In this document: piece after piece, positions 38,436-46,469 of the stretch
Position numbering within the stretch: position 1 is the stretch's first letter
Layout: every line of letters begins with the position of its first letter
NCBI RefSeq assembly: GCF_005048205.1
Contig: NZ_SUMF01000002.1
Location: 186,001 to 250,000, forward strand
Direction of reading: 5' to 3'
Source: Chitiniphilus eburneus
Lineage (GTDB): Bacteria; Pseudomonadota; Gammaproteobacteria; Burkholderiales; Chitinibacteraceae
DNA length: 64,000 nt
The notes under the pieces: model-generated
What the model was told of the DNA's origin: nothing
The model's input: only the letters and a program-made list of their open reading frames with translations
The model's database searches: none
Program-made: the position numbers and the translations under genes

Positions 38436-39450
38436 CATCGGCGACCTGGTCTGCACCACGCCGCTGATCGCGGCGTTGCGCCAGCGTTTTCCGAAGGCCG
38501 AGATCGATTTCCTGGTCAACAGCTACAACGCCCCGGTGGTCGAAGGCCATCCGCAAGTGGATCGAGTGTTCGTCTACACCAAGGCCAAGCATGCCGGTGG
38601 CACGGGCGCGCGGCTGGGCGCCTACCTCGACCGGCTCGGGCTGGCCTGGGCCTTGCGCCGGCGCGGCTACGACTGGGCAATCCTGGCCGGACGCACCGGG
38701 GTGGCGCGGATGCTGCGCACCGCGCGCCTGGCCGGCGTCGCGAACATCGTCGGCTTCGCCCGGCCGGACGAGCTGCGCGGCCTGACCCATCCGATCGCCC
38801 TGCCCGAGCAGCCGGAACACGAGGTCGCCGCCACGTTGCGGCTGCTGGCACCGCTGGACATCATCGATGGGGCGCCGCCGCTGTCGCTGGCACCGCGCCC
38901 CATCCAGCGCGAGCGCTTCGCCCGGCAACTGACGCAATGCGCCGGGTACCGACCGGGCATGCCGGTGGTCGCGTTTCACGTCAGCGCGCGCAAACCCAGT
39001 CAGCGCTGGCCCGCCGAGCGTGTCGTGGCGATGATGCGCACACTCCATGAGCGCGAGCATTGCGCCTTTCTGCTGTTCTGGTCACCCGGCCCGCAGGATC
39101 ACCCGCAGCACCCTGGCGACGACGAAAAAGCCGCCGCCATCATCGCCGCCGCCCAGGGCCTGCCACTGCTGCCCTGCCCCACCGCCGAACTCGCCGACCT
39201 GATCGGCGGCCTGTCGCTGGCCGACCAGGTGGTCTGTAGCGACGGCGGCGCGATGCACCTGGCCGCCGGGCTGGGCAAACCCATCCTGTGCTTCTTCGGC
39301 CAGAGCGACGCCCGCGTCTGGCATCCATGGCAGGTACCGCACGTGGTACTGCAACCACCCAGCCACGACGTCAGCGATGTCGATGTGGCCATGGCACTGG
39401 AAGGCTGGGAAAAGCTGCAAGGGCAGATAAATCCCAACCCCAAATCTTGA
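38392..39450 (+). CDS. GT9 heptosyltransferase-family protein (LPS core)
   Basis: A 352-residue GT9 enzyme starting PRRILIIRRDNIGDLVCTTPLIAAL. The second domain has FHVSARKPSQRWPAERVVAMM and SDGGAMHLAAGLGKPILCFFG, as in heptosyltransferases. Both ATG 38374 and ATG 38392 are possible; the latter gives the normal family N-terminus, and either overlaps the O-antigen ligase gene. Neither has a good ribosome site. Its last four codons (NPKS) and the stop lie inside repeat copy B, so its C-terminus has probably been altered by that element. Confidence 0.83.
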   Translation: MTPIPRRILIIRRDNIGDLVCTTPLIAALRQRFPKAEIDFLVNSYNAPVVEGHPQVDRVFVYTKAKHAGGTGARLGAYLDRLGLAWALRRRGYDWAILAGRTGVARMLRTARLAGVANIVGFARPDELRGLTHPIALPEQPEHEVAATLRLLAPLDIIDGAPPLSLAPRPIQRERFARQLTQCAGYRPGMPVVAFHVSARKPSQRWPAERVVAMMRTLHEREHCAFLLFWSPGPQDHPQHPGDDEKAAAIIAAAQGLPLLPCPTAELADLIGGLSLADQVVCSDGGAMHLAAGLGKPILCFFGQSDARVWHPWQVPHVVLQPPSHDVSDVDVAMALEGWEKLQGQINPNPKS

Positions 39451-39595
39451 AACACAGAGCGCATAGGGTCACAGAGAAAACCTGAAGGCCGAGCCGGTAC
39501 GGACGCCTGTACCGGGCGCAGACGCGGGCCTTACTCGTTTTTCCTCTGTGGAACTCCGTGTTCTCTGTGCACCCTGCGTTTCAAGATGTGGGGTT
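39436..39595. repeat. palindromic repeat element, copy B (AAACACAGAG family)
   Basis: AACCCCAAATCTTGAAACAC on the left and the inverted GTTTCAAGATGTGGGGTT on the right delimit a 160-bp element. The arms contain ACAGAG reiterations, with CTCTGTG on the other side. The stop codon of the GT9 gene (TGA in CTTGAAAC) is within the left arm. It lies between the end of the lipopolysaccharide run and the metX promoter region. Confidence 0.85.
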
Positions 39596-39680
39596 CAACT
39601 TCAGTCACTTTGCGCCCCCGGGTTCATAAGCGCCGCCAGAATCGCTAGACTTCCGTCTTTGCTCCCATAAAGCCCCGGTC

Positions 39681-40820
39681 ATGCCCGAACCCCGCTCCGT
39701 CGGGCTCGTCAGCGCTCAGAAGGCGGTGTTCGAGACCCCCATCACGCTCACCTCCGGCGTCACGCTGCCGCGCTATGAACTGGTCTACGAGACCTACGGC
39801 ACGCTGAACGCCGATCGCTCCAACGCCATCCTGATCTGTCACGCCCTGTCCGGCCATCATCACGTGGCGGGGCGCTATAGCGAGGACGACAAGAACGCCG
39901 GCTGGTGGGACAACATGATCGGGCCGGGCAAGCCCATCGATACCGACCGCTTTTTCGTCATCGGCCTGAACAACCTGGGCGGCTGCCACGGCTCCACCGG
40001 ACCGTCGAGCATCGATCCGGCCACCGGCAAGCCGTATGGCTCGACCTTTCCGCTGGTGCTGGTGCGCGATTGGGTGGAAACCCAGGCGCGGCTGGCCGAT
40101 CAGCTCGGCATCCACCGGTTCGCCGCCATCATCGGCGGCAGCCTGGGCGGGATGCAGGCGCTGCGCTGGACCATCACCCATCCGGATCGGGTGCGTCATG
40201 CGCTGGTGATTGCCGCGGCACCCAAGCTCACCGCGCAGAACATCGCCTTCAACGACGTGGCGCGGCAGGCGATCCTGACCGATCCCGACTTCCACGGTGG
40301 CGACTACTACCAGCATGACACCGTGCCCCGGCGCGGCCTGCGGCTGGCGCGCATGCTGGGCCACATCACCTATCTCAGCGACGACGGCATGGGCGAGAAA
40401 TTCGGCCGCATGCTGCGCAGCGGCGAATACAAGTACGGCTTCGACGTGGAATTCGAGATCGAGTCTTACCTGCGCTACCAGGGCGACAAGTTTTCCGATT
40501 ACTTCGACGCCAATACCTACCTGCTGATGACCAAGGCGCTGGATTACTTCGATCCGGCCCGCCACTACGGCGGCGACCTGGTGAAGGCGTTGGCCGAGGT
40601 ACAGGCACGCTTCCTGGTGGTGTCGTTCAACTCGGACTGGCGCTTCTCGCCGGCGCGCTCGCGCGAGATCGTCAAGGCGCTGCTCGATGCGCGCAAGCAC
40701 GTGAGCTACGCCGAGATCGACTCCAAGCACGGCCACGATGCCTTCCTGATGGAAGACGCGCCCTACCACGCCATCATGCGCGCCTATCTCGACAATATCG
40801 CCCAGGAGATCGCCGCATGA
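39681..40820 (+). CDS. metX: homoserine O-acyltransferase
   Basis: Alpha/beta-hydrolase that acylates homoserine at the start of methionine synthesis. The 379-residue protein has the nucleophile S154 in GGSLGGMQ, D319 in SDWRFSP and H352 in HGHDAFL, the full catalytic triad. Family members in many proteobacteria use succinyl-CoA rather than acetyl-CoA; the sequence was not tested for this, so the acyl donor is left open. It is coupled to metW by a 4-base overlap. No SAM riboswitch was recognised in the upstream gap. Confidence 0.95.
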   Translation: MPEPRSVGLVSAQKAVFETPITLTSGVTLPRYELVYETYGTLNADRSNAILICHALSGHHHVAGRYSEDDKNAGWWDNMIGPGKPIDTDRFFVIGLNNLGGCHGSTGPSSIDPATGKPYGSTFPLVLVRDWVETQARLADQLGIHRFAAIIGGSLGGMQALRWTITHPDRVRHALVIAAAPKLTAQNIAFNDVARQAILTDPDFHGGDYYQHDTVPRRGLRLARMLGHITYLSDDGMGEKFGRMLRSGEYKYGFDVEFEIESYLRYQGDKFSDYFDANTYLLMTKALDYFDPARHYGGDLVKALAEVQARFLVVSFNSDWRFSPARSREIVKALLDARKHVSYAEIDSKHGHDAFLMEDAPYHAIMRAYLDNIAQEIAA

Positions 40821-41407
40821 CCGCGCCGCTTCGTTCCGACCTGCGCCACATCGCCGACTGGATCACCCCCGCCAGCAGCGTGCTCGACCTGGGCTGCGGC
40901 GACGGCTCCCTGCTGGCGTGGCTGGCGACCAACAAGGATTGCCACGGCTACGGCGTCGAGATCGACGTCGACAGCGTCACCGCCTGCGTCGCACGCGGTG
41001 TGGACGTGATCCAGAGCGACATGGAAGCCGGCCTCTCCACCTTCGAGGACAACGCATTCGATTTCGTGGTGCTGTCGCTGACCATCCAGGCAATGCACAA
41101 CGTCGAAGGCATCCTCAAGGAGATGCTGCGCGTCGGCCGCACCGGCATCGTCACCTTCCCCAACTTCGGCTATTGGGAAAACCGCTGGCAACTGCTGCTG
41201 GGGCGAATGCCGGTGTCCGAGACCATCCCCTACGAGTGGTACAACACCCCCAACATCCACCTGTGCACGGTATACGACTTTGAACGGCTGCTGAAAAAGC
41301 TCGGCATGTGGTCGACCGGCCGCGTGGTCCTGCACCAGGGCGAAAAAGTGGATCTGTTGCCCAACCTGCTGGGCTCGCTGGCATTGGTGCGATTCGAGCG
41401 GGCCTGA
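40817..41407 (+). CDS. metW: MetW, SAM-dependent methyltransferase-like protein
   Basis: A 196-residue protein with SAM-binding motifs [12 protein letters not shown] (near residue 21), EIDVDSV and the MetW-specific [21 protein letters not shown] and [11 protein letters not shown] blocks. It is found with metX across betaproteobacteria and is needed for, or stimulates, MetX function in some of them. The ATG overlaps the metX stop by 4 bases. Repeat copy C begins 14 bp after its stop codon. Confidence 0.94.
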   Translation: MTAPLRSDLRHIADWITPASSVLDLGCGDGSLLAWLATNKDCHGYGVEIDVDSVTACVARGVDVIQSDMEAGLSTFEDNAFDFVVLSLTIQAMHNVEGILKEMLRVGRTGIVTFPNFGYWENRWQLLLGRMPVSETIPYEWYNTPNIHLCTVYDFERLLKKLGMWSTGRVVLHQGEKVDLLPNLLGSLALVRFERA

Positions 41408-41420
41408 GTGGAGTGGGGAT

Positions 41421-41593
41421 ACCCCACACCTTGAACCACCGAGGGCAGTGAGAACACCGAGGGGCCACGGAGAAAACCTGAAGAGGCTAGCGGCGGGAGC
41501 CCGTATCGGTTGCAGATGCAGAGGCGCTTGATCTCGTTTTTCCTCGGCGGAACTCCGTATTCTCGCAGTCCTTCGTGGCTCAAGATTTGGGGT
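41421..41593. repeat. palindromic repeat element, copy C
   Basis: ACCCCACACCTTGAACCACC on the left is answered by GTGGCTCAAGATTTGGGGT on the right, with GAG-rich and CTC-rich arms and a core of about 80 bp. It is more diverged than copies B and D. It lies between metW and the oxidoreductase gene and takes up most of that 308-bp gap; the remaining bases should hold the oxidoreductase promoter. Confidence 0.8.
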
Positions 41594-41715
41594 TTGGTCT
41601 CCAAAAACAAAACCACAAACCTCGTAATCTCTCACGCCCCATTGGGTAAGCGCCTGATGGCGATCGTCACATCGCCCCGCCACAATGGCCATCCCCCATC
41701 CCCCAGGACACGGCC

Positions 41716-42687
41716 ATGCAGACCATCCGCTTCGGCGTCATCGGCACCGGTGGCATTGCGCGCCGTTTTGCACAGGGGCTCGATTGCGTGCCCGGCGCCA
41801 GCCTGGCAGCCGTCTGGAGCCGCGGTGCGGACAAGGCGCGGGCCTTTGCCGCCGAGTTCGACTCCAATGCCTGCGACACGCTGGACGCGTTGCTGACGCA
41901 GCCACTCGATGCCGTGTACATCGGCACCCCGCACACTAGCCATGCGCCCTACGCCATTGCCGCGCTGGAAGCCGGCAAGGCGGTGCTGACCGAGAAACCG
42001 GCCGCCGTCTCCGCCGCCGAATTGGACCGCGTGCTGGCGGTCGCCCGCCAGAGCGGCCGGCTCTACATGGAGGCGATGAAGCCGCCGTTCTATCCCTTGT
42101 TCGACAAACTGGCCGCACACCTGCGGCACGACCCCATCGGTGCGATCACGTTGGTGCGCGCAGGCTTTGCCAGCCCCAACGTGCCACCCGGCCACGCCGT
42201 CTACGACCCTGCCCTGGCCGGTGGCGGGCTGCTGGACGTGGGTATCTATGCGGCCTTCCTGGCCGTGCACTGGCTGGGCGCTGCGGTAGAGGTGCAAACC
42301 CAGGGTCGGATCGGCGCCAGTGGTGTCGATACACTGGCTGCACTCAATACCCGGCATGAACGCGGCTATGCCCAGCTTTACTGCGGACTGGGCCTGTCCG
42401 GTAGCGGCGACGCGCTGCTGTGCGGGCCGGACGGCCACGTGGTGATCGACGAAAAATGGTGGAGTCCCCGCCGTGCCACCATCCACTACAAGGATGGTCG
42501 CCGGGTGGAAATCGACGCGCCCAGCATCGGGAGCGGGCTGAACTATGAAACCGCGCATTTCTGCGAGCTGCTGCGGGCGGGGCAACTGGAAAGCCCAGTG
42601 ATGTCGCACGCCACCACCCGCGCCATGATCGACATCCTGGACCGCGCCCGCGCGCAACTGGGGCTGATCTACCCCTTCGAGCGGTAA
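41716..42687 (+). CDS. Gfo/Idh/MocA-family oxidoreductase
   Basis: A 323-residue NAD(P)-dependent oxidoreductase. It has the Rossmann start FGVIGTGGIARRFAQGL, GTPHTSHAPYAIAALEAGKAVLTEKP with the family EKP motif (near residue 95), MEAMKPPFYP and the C-terminal GGGLLDVGIYA block of the substrate domain. The family oxidises sugars, cyclitols or dihydrodiols; the substrate cannot be told. An AGGA ribosome site precedes the ATG. A purine-rich inverted repeat follows its stop codon. Confidence 0.88.
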   Translation: MQTIRFGVIGTGGIARRFAQGLDCVPGASLAAVWSRGADKARAFAAEFDSNACDTLDALLTQPLDAVYIGTPHTSHAPYAIAALEAGKAVLTEKPAAVSAAELDRVLAVARQSGRLYMEAMKPPFYPLFDKLAAHLRHDPIGAITLVRAGFASPNVPPGHAVYDPALAGGGLLDVGIYAAFLAVHWLGAAVEVQTQGRIGASGVDTLAALNTRHERGYAQLYCGLGLSGSGDALLCGPDGHVVIDEKWWSPRRATIHYKDGRRVEIDAPSIGSGLNYETAHFCELLRAGQLESPVMSHATTRAMIDILDRARAQLGLIYPFER

Positions 42688-42770
42688 GAAGAGGGAAGAG
42701 GGAAGGGCTAAGTCAAAGACCACGGCACGCCTGGCACTTCTGGTTTTACCCTTCCCTCTTTCCCTTCTCC
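42688..42770. repeat. purine-rich inverted repeat, possible bidirectional terminator
   Basis: GAAGAGGGAAGAGGGAAGGG (42688-42707) pairs with CCCTTCCCTCTTTCCCTTCTCC (42749-42770) with few mismatches and a 41-base loop. It lies exactly between two convergent genes, the oxidoreductase and amtB. The strand-asymmetric A+G composition is unusual. It has no T-tract, so termination is only inferred from position. Confidence 0.65.
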
Positions 42771-42781
42771 CTTTCCAGCCT

Positions 42782-44278
42782 TTACATGTTGTAGGCCTTT
42801 TCCCCGTGGCTGGTCACATCCAGCCCTTCGCGTTCTTCGTCTTCCTTCACACGCAGGCCGATCAGCAGGTCCACCACCTTGTAGGCGACGATCGACACCA
42901 CGCCGGACCAGACGATGGTCACCAGCACGCCGATGGCCTGGATCTTGAGCTGGCCGGCAATGGAGTAGTCGGCCGCGACGGCGTTGCCCACGTAATCCCA
43001 GATGCCCGTGCCGCCCAGTTGCGGCGCAGCCAGCACGCCGGTAGCCAGCGCACCGAAGATGCCACCCACGCCGTGCACGCCGAATACGTCGAGTGCATCG
43101 TCGGCGCCCAGCAGGCGCTTCAGGCCATGCACGCCCCACAGGCACAACGGGCCGGCGATCAGGCCGATGACCAGTGCGCCGCCGACACCGACGAAACCGC
43201 AGGCCGGGGTGATGGCAACCAGGCCGGCCACGGCGCCAGAGGCCGCGCCCAACATCGACGGTTTGCCCTTGAACAACCACTCGGCGGCGGTCCACGACAG
43301 AGCGGCCAGCGCGGTGGCGGCGACGGTGTTCAGGAACGCCAGTGCGGCGATGCCGTTGGCTTCCAGCGCGGAGCCGGCGTTGAAGCCGAACCAGCCGAAC
43401 CACAGCAGGGCAGCACCGACCATGGTCAGCGTCAGGCTGTGCGGCGTCATCGCTTCGCGACCGAAGCCAATGCGCTTGCCAACCATGTAGGCGCCGACCA
43501 GACCGGCCACGGCAGCGTTGATGTGCACCACGGTGCCACCGGCGAAATCCAGCGCGCCATCCTGGAACAGATAACCGGCGGTGGCCGTGGCGGCGGTTGC
43601 CGCGTCGGCGGAGGTGTAGGCATCCGGACCGGCCCAGTACCACACCATGTGCGCCATCGGCAGGTAGGCGAAGGTAAACCAGATCACGATGAAGGCCAGC
43701 ACCGCGGCAAACTTCACGCGCTCGGCGAACGCACCGACGATCAGACCGCAGGTGATGGCAGCGAACGCGCCCTGGAATACCACGTAGATCATCTCGGTGA
43801 TGACGATGCCCTTGCTCCAGGTAGCGGCCAGCGAATCCGGCGTCACACCCTTGAGCAGCACCTTGCCGAACGATCCGAAGAACGCGTTGCCCTCGGTGAA
43901 CGCCAGGCTATAGCCGTAGACCAGCCACAGCACGCTGATCAGGCTGAACACAGTGAATACCTGCATCAGCACCGACAACATGTTCTTGGAGCGCACCAGG
44001 CCGCCATAGAACAGCGCCAGGCCAGGGATCGACATCAGGATGACGAAGGCCGCGCAGATCATGATGAAGGCGTTGTCACCCTTATTGAGCGAGGGGGCGG
44101 GTGCCTCGGCGGCGACAGGTGCGCTGGCCGGGGTGACCGCGGCGGCCGGCTTGGCCTCGGCGGCACTGGCGACAACCGGCGCGGAGGCGGCGGTAGCGGC
44201 GGATGCTTCTTCAGCGAAGCTCGGTGCCGCGAACAGCATCGCGCCGAACAGCGCGAGCGACGCAAACAGCTTTTTCAT
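42782..44278 (-). CDS. amtB: ammonium transporter
   Basis: Trimeric inner-membrane ammonium channel. The 498-residue protein has a signal peptide (about 1-22), then an unusual alanine/proline/valine-rich periplasmic extension (about 23-62), then eleven membrane segments. Family signatures are seen: FYGGLVRSKNML, GIVITEMIYVVFQGAFA, DFAGGTVVHINAAVAGLVGA with one pore histidine, and DALDVFGVHGVGGIFGALATG with the other. The strong AAGGAG site fixes the start at 44278. It lies 23 bp downstream of glnK in the same operon. Confidence 0.95.
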   Translation of the reverse strand: MKKLFASLALFGAMLFAAPSFAEEASAATAASAPVVASAAEAKPAAAVTPASAPVAAEAPAPSLNKGDNAFIMICAAFVILMSIPGLALFYGGLVRSKNMLSVLMQVFTVFSLISVLWLVYGYSLAFTEGNAFFGSFGKVLLKGVTPDSLAATWSKGIVITEMIYVVFQGAFAAITCGLIVGAFAERVKFAAVLAFIVIWFTFAYLPMAHMVWYWAGPDAYTSADAATAATATAGYLFQDGALDFAGGTVVHINAAVAGLVGAYMVGKRIGFGREAMTPHSLTLTMVGAALLWFGWFGFNAGSALEANGIAALAFLNTVAATALAALSWTAAEWLFKGKPSMLGAASGAVAGLVAITPACGFVGVGGALVIGLIAGPLCLWGVHGLKRLLGADDALDVFGVHGVGGIFGALATGVLAAPQLGGTGIWDYVGNAVAADYSIAGQLKIQAIGVLVTIVWSGVVSIVAYKVVDLLIGLRVKEDEEREGLDVTSHGEKAYNM

Positions 44279-44301
44279 TGGTATCTCCTTCCCTGAAAAG
44301 C

Positions 44302-44679
<378 letters not shown>

Positions 44680-44681
44680 TC

Positions 44682-44697
44682 AGCAGAAAGCGTGCCA
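44682..44697 (-). promoter_or_regulatory. sigma-54 promoter of glnK-amtB
   Basis: Read on the minus strand the sequence is TGGCACGCTTTCTGCT, against the family consensus TGGCACGNNNNTTGCW: one mismatch, and the GG and GC pairs are exactly 10 bases apart. It lies about 42 bases before the glnK ATG. This is the expected promoter type for a nitrogen-regulated PII operon. Confidence 0.8.
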
Positions 44698-44791
44698 AGC
44701 GCCGGAACCCCGCCATTGCAAGGCCATGCGCCGTAGCGCGGCGCTGCACGCACTGCCTCGGCGCAGCGCGTGGTCGCCAAAGCACGAAGAG

Positions 44792-44806
44792 GCACCTGAT
44801 TGGTGC
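44792..44806. promoter_or_regulatory. NtrC-type binding site upstream of glnK
   Basis: GCACCTGATTGGTGC is a palindrome (GCACC, five bases, GGTGC) that matches the known NtrC enhancer pattern TGCACC-N5-GGTGCA in its core. It lies about 95 bases upstream of the sigma-54 -24 element, a normal enhancer distance. The ubiK gene diverges on the other side. Confidence 0.7.
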
Positions 44807-44896
44807 ATGGAACGCACGCCGACGCGGCGCGTCCAACTCCCTGACGGCCATAGATCGTCTGCTACACTGACTTCCGACCAACATGAGGAGCCGCAC

Positions 44897-45157
44897 ATGC
44901 TGAAAGAGAAATTCTTCGACGAAATCGCCAGCAAGATTTCGGACGCCATTGCCAACAGCCCGGCCAAGGATGTGGAAAAGAACGTGCGCGCCATGATGTC
45001 GTCGGCGTTCACCCGCATGGATCTGGTCACGCGGGAGGAATTCGAGATCCAGCAGGAAGTCCTCGCCCGCGGCCGCGAAAAGCTCGCAGAGCTGGAGGCG
45101 CGCATCGCCGAGCTGGAGGCCAAGCTGCACGCCAACAACCCGCAGGACGGGCTATAG
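44897..45157 (+). CDS. ubiK: ubiquinone biosynthesis accessory factor UbiK (YqiC family)
   Basis: An 86-residue protein with a helical N-terminus (FFDEIASKISDAIANSP), the central MMSSAFTRMDLVTREEFEIQQEVL block and a C-terminal coiled coil (about 55-82). UbiK binds UbiJ and membranes, and is needed for aerobic ubiquinone synthesis. A GAGGAG site precedes the ATG. A TACACT at 44863-44868 with CTGACG 16 bp upstream may be its promoter. The gene neighbours glnK in divergent orientation, a common arrangement in betaproteobacteria. Confidence 0.88.
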   Translation: MLKEKFFDEIASKISDAIANSPAKDVEKNVRAMMSSAFTRMDLVTREEFEIQQEVLARGREKLAELEARIAELEAKLHANNPQDGL

Positions 45158-45216
45158 GACAGGTCGCCCCAGGCGGCCACCGGCCTTCCCGACGCGCCGG
45201 TCTGCGGACCGCGCAA

Positions 45217-45259
45217 CAAGGGTGTCGCAGGACACGTGGTCCATGCGGCACCCTTCTTG
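45217..45259 (+). terminator. long stem-loop after ubiK, probable terminator
   Basis: CAAGGGTGTCGCAGGAC and GTCCATGCGGCACCCTTCTTG form a long imperfect stem around the loop ACGTG, followed by a modest TTT. It lies 60 bases after the ubiK stop and before the acetyltransferase gene. The T-tract is weak, so efficiency is uncertain. Confidence 0.6.
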
Positions 45260-45310
45260 CTTTAGCCGGATACTCCGATCATCCGGCCTTCACTGAACAG
45301 GTCCGCCCCC

Positions 45311-45760
45311 ATGAACAACGCCCGCCCCCGCAGCGCCACCGGCAGCGATCTCGACGCGCTCGCCATCCTGTTCGATCAATACCGCCAGTTTTATGGCCGT
45401 CCCGCCGACGCCGCGCTGGCGCGCGAGTTCATCGCGATGCGGCTGGAGTTGCGCGATTCCCGCCTGTTCGTCGTCGATGCCGCGCAAGGGCTCGCCGGCT
45501 TCGCCCAGGCGTATCCCAGCCTGTCGTCGCTCGCCGCCGGGCCGATCTGGATTCTGAATGACTTGTTTGTCGCACCAACCTCGCGCGGCTCGCACGTGGG
45601 CACCCAGTTGCTCCAGGCGGTGGAGGTGGCGGCGCGCGGTGCGGGCGCCTTGCAACTGCGCGTGGAAACCGCGCCCGACAACGTCGGCGCGCAGCGGCTA
45701 TACCAGAGCCAGGGCTTCCGCCGTGAAATGGGGTTCTTGCAGTTCGTGCTGAAGCTGTAG
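45311..45760 (+). CDS. GNAT-family N-acetyltransferase
   Basis: A 149-residue single GNAT domain. It has an N-terminal substrate half, then ILNDLFVAPTSRGSHVGTQLL, whose RGSHVG stretch is the acetyl-CoA pyrophosphate loop (usually RGxGxG/A; here slightly changed), and the C-terminal VETAPDNVGAQRLYQSQGF motif. The acceptor amine is unknown. The ATG at 45311 follows the hairpin after ubiK, so it probably has its own transcript. A perfect palindromic terminator follows. Confidence 0.85.
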   Translation: MNNARPRSATGSDLDALAILFDQYRQFYGRPADAALAREFIAMRLELRDSRLFVVDAAQGLAGFAQAYPSLSSLAAGPIWILNDLFVAPTSRGSHVGTQLLQAVEVAARGAGALQLRVETAPDNVGAQRLYQSQGFRREMGFLQFVLKL

Positions 45761-45840
45761 GCGGTTCGCGCGGTGAGGTGTGAGGAGTAAAAGCAACATC
45801 AAAACCGTTGCTGCCGACGTTACCCCGCACACCTCGCCGT

Positions 45841-45878
45841 AAACAAAGACGCCACCTCGAGAGGTGGCGTCTTTGTTT
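45841..45878. terminator. bidirectional terminator between the acetyltransferase gene and rnpB
   Basis: An 18-bp stem (AAACAAAGACGCCACCTC and its complement) with a 2-base centre, ending in TTTGTTT on both strands. It serves the acetyltransferase gene on the plus strand and rnpB on the minus strand, 11 bp after the 3' end of the RNA. Confidence 0.9.
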
Positions 45879-45888
45879 GAATCAAGCT

Positions 45889-46432
45889 GCAAAGCAGGCC
45901 TGTAAGCCGGGTTCTGTCCCCTCTTGCGAGGGTGACCGTCATTCCTCTAGGCGCCGCGTTACCACGGCGCTCCAGCAACCTACCCGCAGACTCGGCGGGC
46001 CGCTTCAACGCCTGCTGCTTGGTCTTGCTCCGGATGGGGTTTACCCTGCCAGTCCTGTTGCCAGTCCTGCGGTGCGCTCTTACCGCCCCCTCACGGGGGT
46101 TCCCCGACGGGAACACCTTTTCACCCTTGCCTGTGCCTGGTCCGGCGCGCTTCAATCGCGCTTTCAACCCAGCCGGTCTGGTCCGCATGCGTCCCAGACC
46201 GGGCGGTCACCTTGCTTGCGCTCGGCGTCCCCTCGTCCGCTTGGCCGAAGCCTCCCGGAAAGGAGCCTTTGCGGCGCTTGCGCGCCGCGCAGTCCGCGCC
46301 ATCGGCGGTTCGGCTCTCTGTTGCACTGTCCGTCGGCTTTCGCCGCCCGGCCGTTAGCCGGCATCCTGCCCTATGGAGCCCGGACTTTCCTCCCCCGTGT
46401 CACCACGGCAGCGACGGTCCGTCCTGCTTTGC
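45889..46432 (-). ncRNA. rnpB: RNase P RNA (type A), with expanded P12 region
   Basis: Catalytic RNA that matures tRNA 5' ends. Read on the minus strand it has the conserved GAGGAAAGTCCGGGCTCC core and CATAGGGCAGG near its 5' end, CAGTGCAACAGAGAG, GGTAAGAGCGCACCG, GGTAAACCCCATCCGGAGCAAG, and the 3' AGAGGAATGACGGTC and ACAGAACCCGGCTTAC. Its ends pair as helix P1 (GCAAAGCAGG / CCTGCTTTGC). At about 544 nt it is far longer than the roughly 340-400 nt usual for type A RNAs; most of the excess is at 46130-46303, where E. coli has a hairpin of about 25 nt. Ends are set from P1 pairing and the promoter. Protein-like frames across it are not genes. Confidence 0.95.
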
Positions 46433-46439
46433 GGGCGCC

Positions 46440-46469
46440 ATTATCCGGCCTCGGCGCCCGGTTCGGCAA
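46440..46469 (-). promoter_or_regulatory. rnpB promoter inside the end of the upstream gene
   Basis: On the minus strand, -35 TTGCCG (46469-46464) and -10 GATAAT (46445-46440) are 18 bp apart and place the transcription start near 46433, the 5' end expected from helix P1. The TAA stop codon of the preceding membrane-protein gene lies inside the -10 box. Confidence 0.65.

Noticed and set aside
39596-39680. SAM riboswitch in front of metX.
   Set aside because: The short gap shows none of the conserved SAM-riboswitch core or a matching stem-loop.
42806-44296. 496-codon frame antisense to amtB.
   Set aside because: It is rich in H, Q, G and R, as expected for the reverse of a hydrophobic GC-rich gene; AmtB on the minus strand explains the sequence.
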